A stretch of DNA of 23,023 bases from Pseudomonadota bacterium (lineage in GTDB: Bacteria; Pseudomonadota; Gammaproteobacteria; Steroidobacterales; Steroidobacteraceae). The stretch is taken from contig JAJXYU010000211.1 of assembly GCA_021780395.1 (NCBI GenBank), positions 1-23,023 of the forward strand, read 5' to 3'. Below the pieces are notes generated by a model. That model worked only from the letters and a program-made list of their open reading frames with translations. It did not search any database and was not told where the DNA came from. Both the position numbers and the translations under genes were made by a program. The first letter of the stretch is position 1; each line of letters opens with the position of its first letter. This document shows, in pieces, positions 15,046-22,619 of this stretch.

Positions 15046-16782
15046 ATGAATACCGAGACCGCGGATCCCCCCACCTTTGCCGCCCTGGGCCTGGACACCC
15101 CGGTCCTGCAGGCGCTGCGCGACGTGGGCTACGAATCCCCGACGCCCATCCAGGCGGCGACGATTCCGGTGCTGCTCTCCGGCGCGGACGTCCTCGGACA
15201 GGCACAGACCGGCACCGGCAAGACGGCCGCGTTCGCACTGCCGCTGCTGTCGCGGCTCGATTGGCGGCAACGCAGCCCGCAGGCCCTGGTCCTGGTGCCC
15301 ACGCGCGAACTTGCGATCCAGGTGGCCGAGGCGTTCCAACGGTATGCGGCGCACCTGCCGGACTTTCACGTCCTACCGATCTACGGCGGTCAAAGCTACA
15401 CCCCGCAGCTCACGGCGTTGAGACGCGGGGTGCACGTGGTGGTTGGCACGCCGGGACGGGTCATGGACCATCTGGAGCGCGCGACGCTGTCGCTGGAGGG
15501 CATCCGCTTCGTCGTGCTCGACGAGGCGGATGAGATGCTGCAGATGGGATTCGTCGAGTCGATCGAGACAATCCTCGCCCGGACCCCGACGAACAAGCAG
15601 GTCGCGTTATTTTCCGCCACCATGGCGGCGCCGATCCGGAAGATTTCCCAGCGCCATCTGCGCTCTCCGCGGGAGATCACGATCAGGAGCAAAACGGGCA
15701 CCGCCGCCAACATCCGCCAGCGCTACTGGTTGGTCAGCGGGATCCACAAGCTCGACGCCCTAACCCGCATTCTCGAGGCCGAGTCGTTCGATGCGATGCT
15801 GGTGTTTGCACGCACCAAACTGTCGACCACGGAGCTCGCCGAACGTCTGAGCGCGCGCGGCTTCGCTGCGAGCGCGCTCAATGGCGACATTCCGCAGGCC
15901 CAGCGGGAGCGCACGGTCGCCCAGCTCAAGGCGGGGGCGATCGATATCCTGGTGGCCACCGACGTGGCCGCGCGCGGACTGGACGTCGATCGCATCAGCC
16001 ACGTGGTCAATTTCGATTTGCCCCATGACACGGAATCGTACGTGCATCGAATCGGCCGCACGGGCCGCGCCGGCCGCAAGGGCGAAGCCATCCTGTTCAT
16101 TGCGCCTCGAGAGCGCAACATGCTGCGGATCATCGAGCGTGCGACCCGCCAATCCATCGAGCCGATGCACCTGCCCACGGTCGAGGACGTCAACAAGCGA
16201 CGCGTCGACCGATTCAAGGACCGACTCCGCGCGGCACTCGCCACCGGCGCGGGCGAGAGTTACCGCACCGTCGTCGAGGAATTCGTGCAGGAAGAGGCCG
16301 CCGATCTCGTCGAGGTCGCAGCAGCACTGGCGCATCTCGCGCAGGGCGACAACCCCCTGTTCCTGAGCAGTCAACGACCCACCCCCGGCGCAGCGCCGGC
16401 GGTCGGCCACCGTGACGCTGAACAAGCACCCCCGTGGGCCGATCGCGCGAGGCGCCCGCGCGGCGAAGCGAAGACTGGAGAACCTCGGCGAGGGCACAAA
16501 GGCAGGCGCTTCGAGCCCCAGGCGACCTACCGACTCGCGGTCGGCCGGGCGCAGGGCGTGCAGCCCGGCCATATCGTCGGCGCGATCGCCAACGAGGCCG
16601 ATCTCGATGGTTCGCAAATCAACGGGGTGAAGATCTACGAGGATCACAGCTTCGTGCGACTGCCGGCCGACGTGCCCCAAGGGACGCTGGACAGGCTCGC
16701 GCGCGTGCGCGTGCGCGGGCACGAGCTGGCACTGACGCGCGTCGCGCGTTCCGCGCCGCGCACCAAGACCCGTCGCGATTGA
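15046..16782 (+). CDS. deaD: DEAD-box ATP-dependent RNA helicase, DeaD/CsdA type (578 aa)
   Basis: ATP-dependent RNA helicase that remodels structured RNA, in relatives mainly during ribosome assembly and in the cold. Core motifs are in order: a Q-motif region (GYESPTPIQ), Walker A AQTGTGKT (53-60), PTRELA, DEAD (159-162), SAT, ARGLDV and HRIGRTGRAG. A DbpA-like RNA-binding domain follows (about 494-567, beginning TYRLAVGRAQGVQPG), as in DeaD. A basic, Gly/Arg-rich linker lies between core and tail. Relatives usually start close to the FAALGL motif, which favours ATG 15046 over the ATG at 15016, though neither has a ribosome-binding site. The 3' end converges on the flavoprotein gene with 27 bases between. 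Confidence 0.93.
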   Translation: MNTETADPPTFAALGLDTPVLQALRDVGYESPTPIQAATIPVLLSGADVLGQAQTGTGKTAAFALPLLSRLDWRQRSPQALVLVPTRELAIQVAEAFQRYAAHLPDFHVLPIYGGQSYTPQLTALRRGVHVVVGTPGRVMDHLERATLSLEGIRFVVLDEADEMLQMGFVESIETILARTPTNKQVALFSATMAAPIRKISQRHLRSPREITIRSKTGTAANIRQRYWLVSGIHKLDALTRILEAESFDAMLVFARTKLSTTELAERLSARGFAASALNGDIPQAQRERTVAQLKAGAIDILVATDVAARGLDVDRISHVVNFDLPHDTESYVHRIGRTGRAGRKGEAILFIAPRERNMLRIIERATRQSIEPMHLPTVEDVNKRRVDRFKDRLRAALATGAGESYRTVVEEFVQEEAADLVEVAAALAHLAQGDNPLFLSSQRPTPGAAPAVGHRDAEQAPPWADRARRPRGEAKTGEPRRGHKGRRFEPQATYRLAVGRAQGVQPGHIVGAIANEADLDGSQINGVKIYEDHSFVRLPADVPQGTLDRLARVRVRGHELALTRVARSAPRTKTRRD

Positions 16783-16809
16783 GGTCAGGTCACGGGGCGG
16801 GGCGGTACG

Positions 16810-17433
16810 TCACTCGCTCGGCCGAGATCGCGCCGATGCCTCCTGACGATCCAGCTCCGGCGCCTGCCCCCCTTGCGGCGAGAGCGTATTGTTTTTCGAG
16901 GGCCAGCGCTCCTCCACTGCCGGCAGGACGCCGATTTTCCCCGTGATCGATTCCGGCGTGATTCGATAGACGCAGGTCGCTGGAATGCGGGGGAACGACC
17001 CTTTCTCTCGCCCCCAGGAATGGGACGGCGCGTACTTCTCCATGAAGCGCGTGTAGAACCAGCGGGCCTTCTCGGCATCGTTCACGACCTGTATGCGCCC
17101 GAAGATCACGACCGAGCGATACGAGACGGACGTGTCGCACTCGATGAACCCGTAGGGGAAAATTTCTCCCGGTTCATCGATCTCGAAGCACACCCGGTCG
17201 GCGTGCATCACGTTGCGATAGAAATGTCCGTTGCCTCTCGCCGTGTGCAACCAGACGGATCGCTCGTGCCAGACGAACAGATTCGGCACGACGTAGGGAA
17301 ATCCGTCGGCGTCCACCGTGGCCGTTCGACCACAGAACGCCTTCGAGAGGAAGGAATCGACTTCCTGAGGACTCATGATCTTGTCCGCTCGGCGCAACTG
17401 GCCGCGGACGTTGGCAGGCTCGCAGGAGGACAT
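16810..17433 (-). CDS. Pyridoxamine 5'-phosphate oxidase-related FMN-binding protein (207 aa)
   Basis: Member of the split-barrel flavin-binding family (PNPOx-like, NimA-related). The beginning VRGQLRRADKIMSPQEVDSFL followed by GRTATVDADGFPYVVPN is characteristic of this group, as are the strands carrying LHTARGNGHFYRN and the VVIFGRIQVV segment. These proteins bind FMN or related cofactors; some reduce nitro compounds or are involved in haem or F420 chemistry, but the reaction here is unknown. The last 25 or so residues are polar and probably disordered. The start at ATG 17433 has GGAG five bases before it; the open frame upstream lacks the fold. It lies 87 bases downstream of the DMT protein on the same strand and may share its transcript. 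Confidence 0.85.
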   Translation of the reverse strand: MSSCEPANVRGQLRRADKIMSPQEVDSFLSKAFCGRTATVDADGFPYVVPNLFVWHERSVWLHTARGNGHFYRNVMHADRVCFEIDEPGEIFPYGFIECDTSVSYRSVVIFGRIQVVNDAEKARWFYTRFMEKYAPSHSWGREKGSFPRIPATCVYRITPESITGKIGVLPAVEERWPSKNNTLSPQGGQAPELDRQEASARSRPSE

Positions 17434-17520
17434 CGGGACTCCGTTACGGTGACGTGGAATCAGCGTCCCGATACCGGGCACGCGCCGATCGGGCGAGGGG
17501 CTCACGAACCCGCCGCAAGC

Positions 17521-17958
17521 TCATGATCGCGACGTCGACAAGAGCCACACCCCCAGGCAGCAGCACGCCAGTCCGATACCCTGTCGCACCGACAGCGCGT
17601 TGCCGAGGGCAATCCACCCGACCACGGCCAGGGTCACGACGGTGACCGTGCTGGCGGTGGCAAACGCGGTGCCGAGCGTCCATCCGCTTCGGTACGCCAG
17701 CAGATAACCCATTTCGATTGCGACGATCGCCGTGGCGATGAGCCACGTGGGCCACGCAAGGGTCGAACGCAGATTCGCGCCGCTCGTCAGCGCTCCGAAC
17801 AACCACGAGAGCACGACGCACAGTGCGCTGGCTGCGAAGTAGGCCATTGCGAGCACCACCGGCGGCGAGGCGTCCGCCGGTACCGAGCGCTGCGCGATCT
17901 GATAGAGGATCTGTCCGGCGATCGCGAGACCGAGCGTCAGGAGCATGGACTGCGTCAT
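17521..17958 (-). CDS. Small DMT/EamA-like membrane protein (145 aa)
   Basis: Four hydrophobic segments are visible: an N-terminal helix (LLTLGLAIAGQILYQIA), VLAMAYFAASALCVVLSWLFG, LIATAIVAIEMGYLLAY, and the Gly-rich C-terminal pair starting AFATASTVTVVTLAVVGW. This is half the size of a ten-helix EamA exporter and fits the small DMT group, which can work as dimers. The substrate is unknown. Its ATG overlaps the stop of the XRE-cupin regulator (ATGA), so the two are translationally coupled. The regulator therefore probably controls this transporter in response to a small ligand. Confidence 0.82.
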   Translation of the reverse strand: MTQSMLLTLGLAIAGQILYQIAQRSVPADASPPVVLAMAYFAASALCVVLSWLFGALTSGANLRSTLAWPTWLIATAIVAIEMGYLLAYRSGWTLGTAFATASTVTVVTLAVVGWIALGNALSVRQGIGLACCCLGVWLLSTSRS

Positions 17959-18575
17959 GGGGCTTGAGTCCTTGCACTTCGGGCCGGCGCGGGTTCGCAG
18001 ACGACCATGGTGAAGCGGGTGCGTTTCCTTCCGTGGCAACGGTACGCGTGCGGTCGATCGGTCCGGGCCACCGCGCGATGATGGGTCGCGATCCGATGAT
18101 CGACCCCGTCGATTTCCAGCGCCAAAGCGCCCTCGAGGACCGCGAGCAGTTCGACCGTGCTGCCCGGATGCCCCTTGGAGCGAAACTCCTCGCCCGGAAA
18201 CATCGTCCACTCCCACAGTTCAAGCATGTCGGGGCCCGAAGCGCCGACGAGGAGGAGGGCGCTGCCGCCGCTCGGACCGGCCCACAACGCCTTCGCCTGA
18301 TCGGGCGCCACGAGCCGGACCGACGCGCAATGCGCCGCCTCGCCAACCAAGAGATCGGTGAGCGAGACCCGCAGACCCGCCGCGAGCTTGCAGAGCGTCC
18401 CGATGCTCGGGTTCGCGACCCCCCGCTCGATCGCCACCAGCAGGCCTTTGCTGACGTCGCTGCGGGCGGCGAGCGCATCGAAGGAGAGCTTCTGCGCCTT
18501 GCGGAGCCGGGCGAACTGGCGGGCGAGGAGGCCGTTGACCTCGTCACTCGCCGGGAGGGTGGAGGACCCGCTCAT
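17955..18575 (-). CDS. XRE-family regulator with C-terminal cupin domain (206 aa)
   Basis: DNA-binding regulator. The N-terminal helix-turn-helix (about residues 14-68; FARLRKAQKLSFDALAARS then VSKGLLVAIERG and ANPSIGTLCKLAAGL) is classic XRE/Cro type. A cupin sensor barrel follows (about 100-190), with GHPGSTVELLAVLEGALALEI and HRAVARTDRPHAY. Such regulators bind a small metabolite in the cupin and usually control an adjacent transporter or enzyme gene. I place the start at ATG 18575; the frame stays open to 18842, but that part is shadow sequence of the ABM-like gene. A perfect 14-base palindrome lies three bases upstream of the ATG, which suggests autoregulation. There is no ribosome-binding site, so the message is probably leaderless. 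Confidence 0.88.
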   Translation of the reverse strand: MSGSSTLPASDEVNGLLARQFARLRKAQKLSFDALAARSDVSKGLLVAIERGVANPSIGTLCKLAAGLRVSLTDLLVGEAAHCASVRLVAPDQAKALWAGPSGGSALLLVGASGPDMLELWEWTMFPGEEFRSKGHPGSTVELLAVLEGALALEIDGVDHRIATHHRAVARTDRPHAYRCHGRKRTRFTMVVCEPAPARSARTQAP

Positions 18576-18592
18576 TGGGTCAATATATTGAC
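18576..18592 (-). promoter_or_regulatory. Palindromic operator over the -10 of the XRE-cupin gene
   Basis: GTCAATATATTGAC (18579-18592) is a perfect 14-base palindrome ending three bases before the regulator's ATG. On the minus strand it contains TATATT exactly six bases before the ATG, a good -10 for a leaderless message. Binding by the encoded XRE protein would block its own promoter. The -35 region is weak (CCGTCA at 17-base spacing). Confidence 0.6.
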
Positions 18593-18691
18593 TATTCCGG
18601 TCACTGACGGCAAGAGGGCGCACCCTATCCGGTGCGGCCGGCGGTTTGCCGCGACCCCTTCGATCCGCCGTTCGACGGACCGCGTCCGCCA

Positions 18692-19018
18692 TTACTCCGT
18701 CGCCGGCGAATGAGGAACCGATGACTCGTAATGAAATACCGTCGATGGCCGAGTCAGAAGGAATTCGTCGTCCGCCGGATAATAGCGAGCCTGGTCCACC
18801 GGATCGCCGGCAAACGCACGAATGGCGTCCCACGAGGTCCACCAGCTCAAGGTGACGATTTCACTGCGATCCGCGTCGAGATCGCGCGTCGCGACGGTGG
18901 CGCCGAGATTTCCCGGGGTATTCCGGTAGCCCGCCAATCCGGTCGTACGGACATACTCGACGTAGGCGGCCTTTTTCGACCGCCGGATTTCAGCCCGCCA
19001 TTCGCGAAGTATCGGCAT
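18692..19018 (-). CDS. ABM-like (antibiotic biosynthesis monooxygenase-type) small protein (108 aa)
   Basis: Single-domain protein of the dimeric alpha-beta barrel type. The pattern IREWRAEIRRSKKAAYVEYV without its first residue (LREWRAE), a GLAGYRNTPGNLGATVATRD strand pair, EIVTLSWWTSWDAIRAFAGD and ARYYPADDEFLL is typical of ABM-domain proteins. Members may oxidise or degrade small aromatic or quinone compounds or haem, but many have no known activity; no cofactor motif is expected. Length is normal. GGAGGATC lies just before the ATG at 19018, a very good ribosome-binding site. The gene is divergent from the DHFR/RibD-like gene, with 187 bases between them, and about 116 bases upstream of the XRE regulator. 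Confidence 0.82.
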   Translation of the reverse strand: MPILREWRAEIRRSKKAAYVEYVRTTGLAGYRNTPGNLGATVATRDLDADRSEIVTLSWWTSWDAIRAFAGDPVDQARYYPADDEFLLTRPSTVFHYESSVPHSPATE

Positions 19019-19205
19019 CGGTGATCCTCCTTAAAGCGCCGCTGCGCCAGCAAACCCGACTTGCCGAACGAGGTCAACTCGAGAGCAAGGCGACCCGACG
19101 AAACCCACGCCCCGTGGCGGTGCGACGCGCTCGCTGGCACGCCGCCTACGCTATCATTTCAGCGCGTTACCCATCGTCGGGCGCCACACTGAAAGAGGGG
19201 CCCCA

Positions 19206-19847
19206 ATGTCCAAGGTCAAGGTCGCGAGCTTCGGGATGTCCATCGATGGCTTCAGCGCCGGTCCCCGGCAGAGCCTCGACGCCCCCCTGGGAATTGGTGG
19301 ACCATCGTTGATGGCATGGTGTTTCCCGACTCGGACCTTCCGCCACCTGCATGGCCAAGGCGACGGTGAAACGGGCGTCGACGACGATTTCGCGGCGCGA
19401 GGCTTCGCCAATGTCGGTGCATGGATCCTGGGGCGCAACATGTTCGGCCCCGTCCGCGGCCCCTGGCCCGATGACGCATGGAAGGGCTGGTGGGGCGATG
19501 AACCGCCGTATCACGTGCCCGTGTTCGTTCTCACGCACCACGCACGCGAATCCCTCGTGATGCAGGGCGGAACGACATTCCACTTCGTCACGGATGGCAT
19601 CCATGCCGCCTTGAACGCAGCGAAGCAGGCCGCTGGCGATCGCGATGTGCGCATCGGCGGCGGCGCCGGCACCGTCCGCCAGTACCTGCAGGCGGGATTG
19701 GTGGACGAGGTGCACCTGGCGCTGTCACCGACCTTGCTCGGGCAAGGCGAGGCCTTGCTCGCAGGCATCGATCTGACAACGCTCGGCTTCAAGTGCACCG
19801 AGCACGTCACCTCGCGGCAGGCGATGCACGTCGTGCTGTCCAGATAG
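19206..19847 (+). CDS. Dihydrofolate reductase/RibD C-terminal-like protein (213 aa)
   Basis: Belongs to the dihydrofolate reductase family of the RibD C-terminal type (YyaP/YwjB-like), probably an NADPH-dependent reductase of unknown substrate. The N-terminus KVASFGMSIDGFSAG and the C-terminal part VRIGGGAGTVRQYLQAGLVDEVHLALSP are the family signatures; the Gly run is the nucleotide-binding loop. True folate reductases are shorter and lack this C-terminal pattern, so folate reduction is unlikely. AAAGAGGGG precedes ATG 19206 at good spacing. TATCAT at 19152-19157 might be its -10, without a clear -35. Confidence 0.85.
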   Translation: MSKVKVASFGMSIDGFSAGPRQSLDAPLGIGGPSLMAWCFPTRTFRHLHGQGDGETGVDDDFAARGFANVGAWILGRNMFGPVRGPWPDDAWKGWWGDEPPYHVPVFVLTHHARESLVMQGGTTFHFVTDGIHAALNAAKQAAGDRDVRIGGGAGTVRQYLQAGLVDEVHLALSPTLLGQGEALLAGIDLTTLGFKCTEHVTSRQAMHVVLSR

Positions 19848-20003
19848 AACGAGGATCACGATGCCTGGCAGGCGTTCATAAGAGGCCTCGGAGGCTGATT
19901 CGCACCTGCTGGAATGGGCAATGGAGTGCGGGTGTCAGCCGATATTGCGTCGTGCTGAAGAGTGCTGTCAGAGTACGCGGATCGAAGACATTCGGGGGCC
20001 ACG

Positions 20004-20843
20004 ATGACGACCGAAGTTCCGAGCATCGCCGACAGGCGTCGCATCTTTAGGGATTTGCACGTGTCGGGCTGCTTCGTCATCCCGAATCCCTGGAGCGCTG
20101 GCTCCGCGAAATATCTCGAGCATCTGGGATTCAAGGCGCTGGCCACCACGAGCTCCGGCTTCGCTTGGTCGCAAGGCGTTGCCGATGGCAGCATCTCCCG
20201 CGATCAAGCGCTCGCACATTTTGAATCCCTGGTCGCTGCCACGAGCCTGCCGGTCAACGCCGACTTCGAGAGTGGCTATGCCAGCAACCTGGTCGAGTTG
20301 GCAGAAAACGTGTCGCTCGCCGTGCGCACGGGAATTGCGGGTCTGTCGATCGAGGACTCCACCGGCCACGCTTCCAGGCCTCTGTACGACATCGATACGG
20401 CGGTCGAACGAATGCGGACGGCGCGACGAGCGATCGACCGGACGGGCGATGATACCCTGCTGATCGGTCGCGCGGAGTGCTACCTCGTGGGCCGTCCCGA
20501 TCTGACGGAAACCGTCGCTCGGCTACGCGCTTACTCCGATGCAGGTGCCGACTGTCTCTATGCGCCGGGATTGCAAACCCGGGAGGATATCGCCGCAGTG
20601 GTCGCTGCGGTTGCGCCGAAGCCCGTGAATCTGCTGATCGGATCCACCAGCCACTTCCGCCTGACGGACGTCGCGGCGCTGGGCGTTCGACGCATCAGCG
20701 TCGGCGGCGCTCTGGCCCGGTCGGCGTGGGGCGAGTTCATGCGCGCGGCAGAGTCGATCGCCAAAGAAGGTCGATTCGACGGATTCGCGAATGCCGCGTC
20801 CGGCACGGAACTGAATCAATTCTTCGCCGCCAGGGCTCGATAG
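20004..20843 (+). CDS. Isocitrate lyase/PEP mutase superfamily enzyme (279 aa)
   Basis: TIM-barrel enzyme of the isocitrate lyase/phosphoenolpyruvate mutase family, which makes or breaks C-C or C-P bonds in 2-oxo acids with Mg. Seen are PNPWSAGSA near the start, TTSSGFAWSQG (about 48-58), the metal-site motif NADFESGY (85-92) and SIEDSTG (115-121). The isocitrate lyase KKCGH motif is absent. This fits the large, poorly characterised subgroup that includes oxaloacetate decarboxylase- and 2-methylisocitrate lyase-like proteins; the substrate is uncertain. The start ATG 20004 follows GGGGG. The stop lies two bases before the PhzF-like gene, so the two are almost surely co-transcribed. Confidence 0.88.
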   Translation: MTTEVPSIADRRRIFRDLHVSGCFVIPNPWSAGSAKYLEHLGFKALATTSSGFAWSQGVADGSISRDQALAHFESLVAATSLPVNADFESGYASNLVELAENVSLAVRTGIAGLSIEDSTGHASRPLYDIDTAVERMRTARRAIDRTGDDTLLIGRAECYLVGRPDLTETVARLRAYSDAGADCLYAPGLQTREDIAAVVAAVAPKPVNLLIGSTSHFRLTDVAALGVRRISVGGALARSAWGEFMRAAESIAKEGRFDGFANAASGTELNQFFAARAR

Positions 20844-20845
20844 CC

Positions 20846-21763
20846 ATGAGCGACCGCGGTCCCGTACGACGATTCATCACGGCGGACGTATTTACCACGG
20901 AGGCATTCTCTGGCAACCCCGTCGCCGTCGTCCTGGACGCCGACGGCCTTACGGCGGAGGCGATGCAGGCGATCGCGAGAGAGTTCAATTACTCGGAGAC
21001 GACGTTCGTGCTCCCGCCGGTCGACCCAGCTAACACGGCAAAGGTTCGTATCTTCACTCCGCGCACGGAAGTTCCCTTTGCCGGACACCCCAACATCGGG
21101 ACCGCCGTTGTCCTCGCTCGACACGCGGAGTCCACCGGACGGTCCCCAGGGGACCGATTGGACTTCGAGGAGCTCGCCGGCCTCGTGCGCATTCGCCTGC
21201 TGCGCGACGACGCGACGGTCATCGGCGCGGAGTTGGTGGCCCCCCATACCCTGTGCGTCGCCGATACCGTGGACGTCGCCGCGGCCGCCGCGTGCTTATC
21301 GCTGCCCCCCGCCGAGATCGAGACCGCCACCCACCCACCGCTGGTGGCCTCGATCGGCTTGCCCTTCCTCATCGTGGCCGTCAAGTCGCGCGACGCCCTC
21401 AAACGGTCGAAGCCGAGCATTGGCGCGCATGAGCAGATACTCCCGCCCCTGGGAGTCGACGCGGTATATGCCTATTTTGTCGCGGCGAACGGCGAGGAGA
21501 TCCACGCACGCACCTTCGCACCGCTGGACAATTGCCTCGAAGATCCCGCCACGGGAAGCGCCACGGGGGCCGCGATAGCGCTGATCACGCAACGAACCGG
21601 CGCGCCGACGGAGTACCGATCCTGGCGCGTCCACCAGGGCACGGACATGGGGCGACCGAGCCTGATCATGGGCAGCGTGACGAAGCGACGAGGCGAGATC
21701 GAGGAGGTTCGGATTGCCGGCCATGCGGTGCTGGTGTCGGAGGGCGTGATTTCCGTCCGATGA
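20846..21763 (+). CDS. PhzF-family isomerase/epimerase-like protein (305 aa)
   Basis: Diaminopimelate-epimerase-fold protein of the PhzF family. The N-terminal half has FSGNPVAVVLDADGL and the conserved FNYSETTFV, where Glu51 corresponds to the PhzF catalytic glutamate. FAGHPNIGTAVVL (78-90) and DPATGSATG from residue 233 are the two other family signatures. PhzF itself isomerises an anthranilate-type intermediate in phenazine synthesis, but no phenazine gene is present, so this is a family member of unknown substrate. It starts two bases after the stop of the PEP-mutase-family gene, suggesting a shared small-molecule pathway (inference). It converges on the nrtR-like gene with about 50 bases between. 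Confidence 0.9.
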   Translation: MSDRGPVRRFITADVFTTEAFSGNPVAVVLDADGLTAEAMQAIAREFNYSETTFVLPPVDPANTAKVRIFTPRTEVPFAGHPNIGTAVVLARHAESTGRSPGDRLDFEELAGLVRIRLLRDDATVIGAELVAPHTLCVADTVDVAAAAACLSLPPAEIETATHPPLVASIGLPFLIVAVKSRDALKRSKPSIGAHEQILPPLGVDAVYAYFVAANGEEIHARTFAPLDNCLEDPATGSATGAAIALITQRTGAPTEYRSWRVHQGTDMGRPSLIMGSVTKRRGEIEEVRIAGHAVLVSEGVISVR

Positions 21764-21800
21764 GGGTCAGCGGTCTTGGAGTGCCGGCGGATTCATACCG

Positions 21801-21830
21801 CATCGGCATCTTTCACCGCCGGTGCCGATG
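21801..21830. terminator. Possible bidirectional hairpin between PhzF-like and nrtR-like genes
   Basis: A perfect 8-base inverted repeat CATCGGCA/TGCCGATG (21801-21808 and 21823-21830) overlaps the last codons of the nrtR-like gene in the convergent gap. There is no T-run, so its strength as a terminator is doubtful. Confidence 0.3.
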
Positions 21831-22544
21831 GGAATCGGGATCGAGAGGCGATCCGGTCGTGTCGACTCCCGTCGCACGATAGAGTTGAGCGGGTCGAAAC
21901 GCACCACGGCGTGCGGCACCCTTCACCGGCTCCAGACGCGGGACGTCCTTCAACCGTCGACGAAAGCTCGATTTGTCCAGCGAACGTCCGAGCACCTGCT
22001 CGCAAGCCGTCTGGAGCTCGGCGAGCGTGAATGGAGAGGGGAGCAAACCGTAGGGGAGGGCGAGTGCGTCAACCTCCGATCGGGTTGACTCGAGCGCTCG
22101 CTGGATAATATCGGCATGATCAAAGGCCAGGGAACGGTCGGCCGCGGCCTCCGCGGCGTGTCGCCAATCCAATGCCTCGACTCGCTTACCCGTCACAGGG
22201 GCGAATTCACGGGGAATGACCAGTGCGCGATAGACGACGCTCAGCGTCCATGGCGCTCTCGGATCCCGACGAGGCCCTCCCGACGCACACAACTGCCTCA
22301 AGGGTGCCGCGGCCAGGCCGAGCCGCTCGCGAAGCACACGGCGCGCCGCCTGCTCGAGCGAGGTGTCCAGATCGATGCGCAGGACCCCGCCGGGCAGCGC
22401 CCAACGACCCGCAAAGGGCGCCTCGCGCCTTCGTGCCAGAAGGACCGCGAGCCCGCCGTCGACCAAGCCCATCACAACGAGTTCGACCCGCGTGAACGGC
22501 ATGGGGTAACGCTTTTCGGGCGGCGAGCCGTTGAATTCCGTCAT
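21813..22544 (-). CDS. NrtR-like Nudix transcriptional regulator (243 aa)
   Basis: Nudix-fold regulator. The N-terminal Nudix domain (about 18-150) keeps LPGG and a Nudix-like helix, but the box reads AARRVLRERLGL where an active enzyme would have a REL-x-EE-type sequence, so hydrolase activity is probably lost. The C-terminal part LLPSPFTLAELQTACEQVLG, DKSSFRRRL and RPAQLYRA is the winged helix-turn-helix of NrtR-type repressors. NrtR proteins sense ADP-ribose and repress NAD-synthesis or salvage genes. Here the only neighbour is a divergent phosphoesterase. The start ATG 22544 has no ribosome-binding site and follows a -10-like hexamer by six bases; ATG 22502 is the alternative. No NAD genes are in the window, so the target pathway is open. 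Confidence 0.85.
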   Translation of the reverse strand: MTEFNGSPPEKRYPMPFTRVELVVMGLVDGGLAVLLARRREAPFAGRWALPGGVLRIDLDTSLEQAARRVLRERLGLAAAPLRQLCASGGPRRDPRAPWTLSVVYRALVIPREFAPVTGKRVEALDWRHAAEAAADRSLAFDHADIIQRALESTRSEVDALALPYGLLPSPFTLAELQTACEQVLGRSLDKSSFRRRLKDVPRLEPVKGAARRGAFRPAQLYRATGVDTTGSPLDPDSHRHRR

Positions 22545-22579
22545 CAGGCGATCTTAGTGGCACATTGCAACTAAGTAAA
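22545..22579 (-). promoter_or_regulatory. Promoter of the nrtR-like gene, probably leaderless
   Basis: Read on the minus strand: TTTACT (-35, 4 of 6 matches), 17 bases, TAAGAT (-10), six bases, ATG. The ideal spacing and lack of a ribosome-binding site suggest that transcription starts on or next to the start codon. An inverted repeat lies across this promoter. Confidence 0.55.
22553..22575. promoter_or_regulatory. Inverted-repeat operator between nrtR-like and phosphoesterase genes
   Basis: CTTAGTGGC / GCAACTAAG: 9-base arms with one mismatch around a 5-base centre. It covers the -10 of the nrtR-like gene and the -35 area of the divergent phosphoesterase promoter, whose likely -10 is TATACT at 22581-22586. 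This is the position expected for an operator at which the NrtR-like protein represses itself and its neighbour. Confidence 0.6.
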
Positions 22580-22619
22580 GTATACTGCTGCCGGTTCGAG
22601 CGAAACCCTGGAGGTGAAG

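Noticed and set aside
18576..18842. N-terminal extension of the XRE regulator up to 18842
   Set aside because: The added residues are a shadow of the ABM-like gene and precede a normal XRE start at 18575.
19135..19151. TGGCACG as a second sigma-54 promoter before the DHFR/RibD-like gene
   Set aside because: Only the -24 half matches; the -12 position reads CTAC instead of TTGC.
20846..21763. PhzF-like gene as evidence of phenazine synthesis
   Set aside because: No other phenazine gene is present, and the family is widespread with many unrelated or unknown functions.
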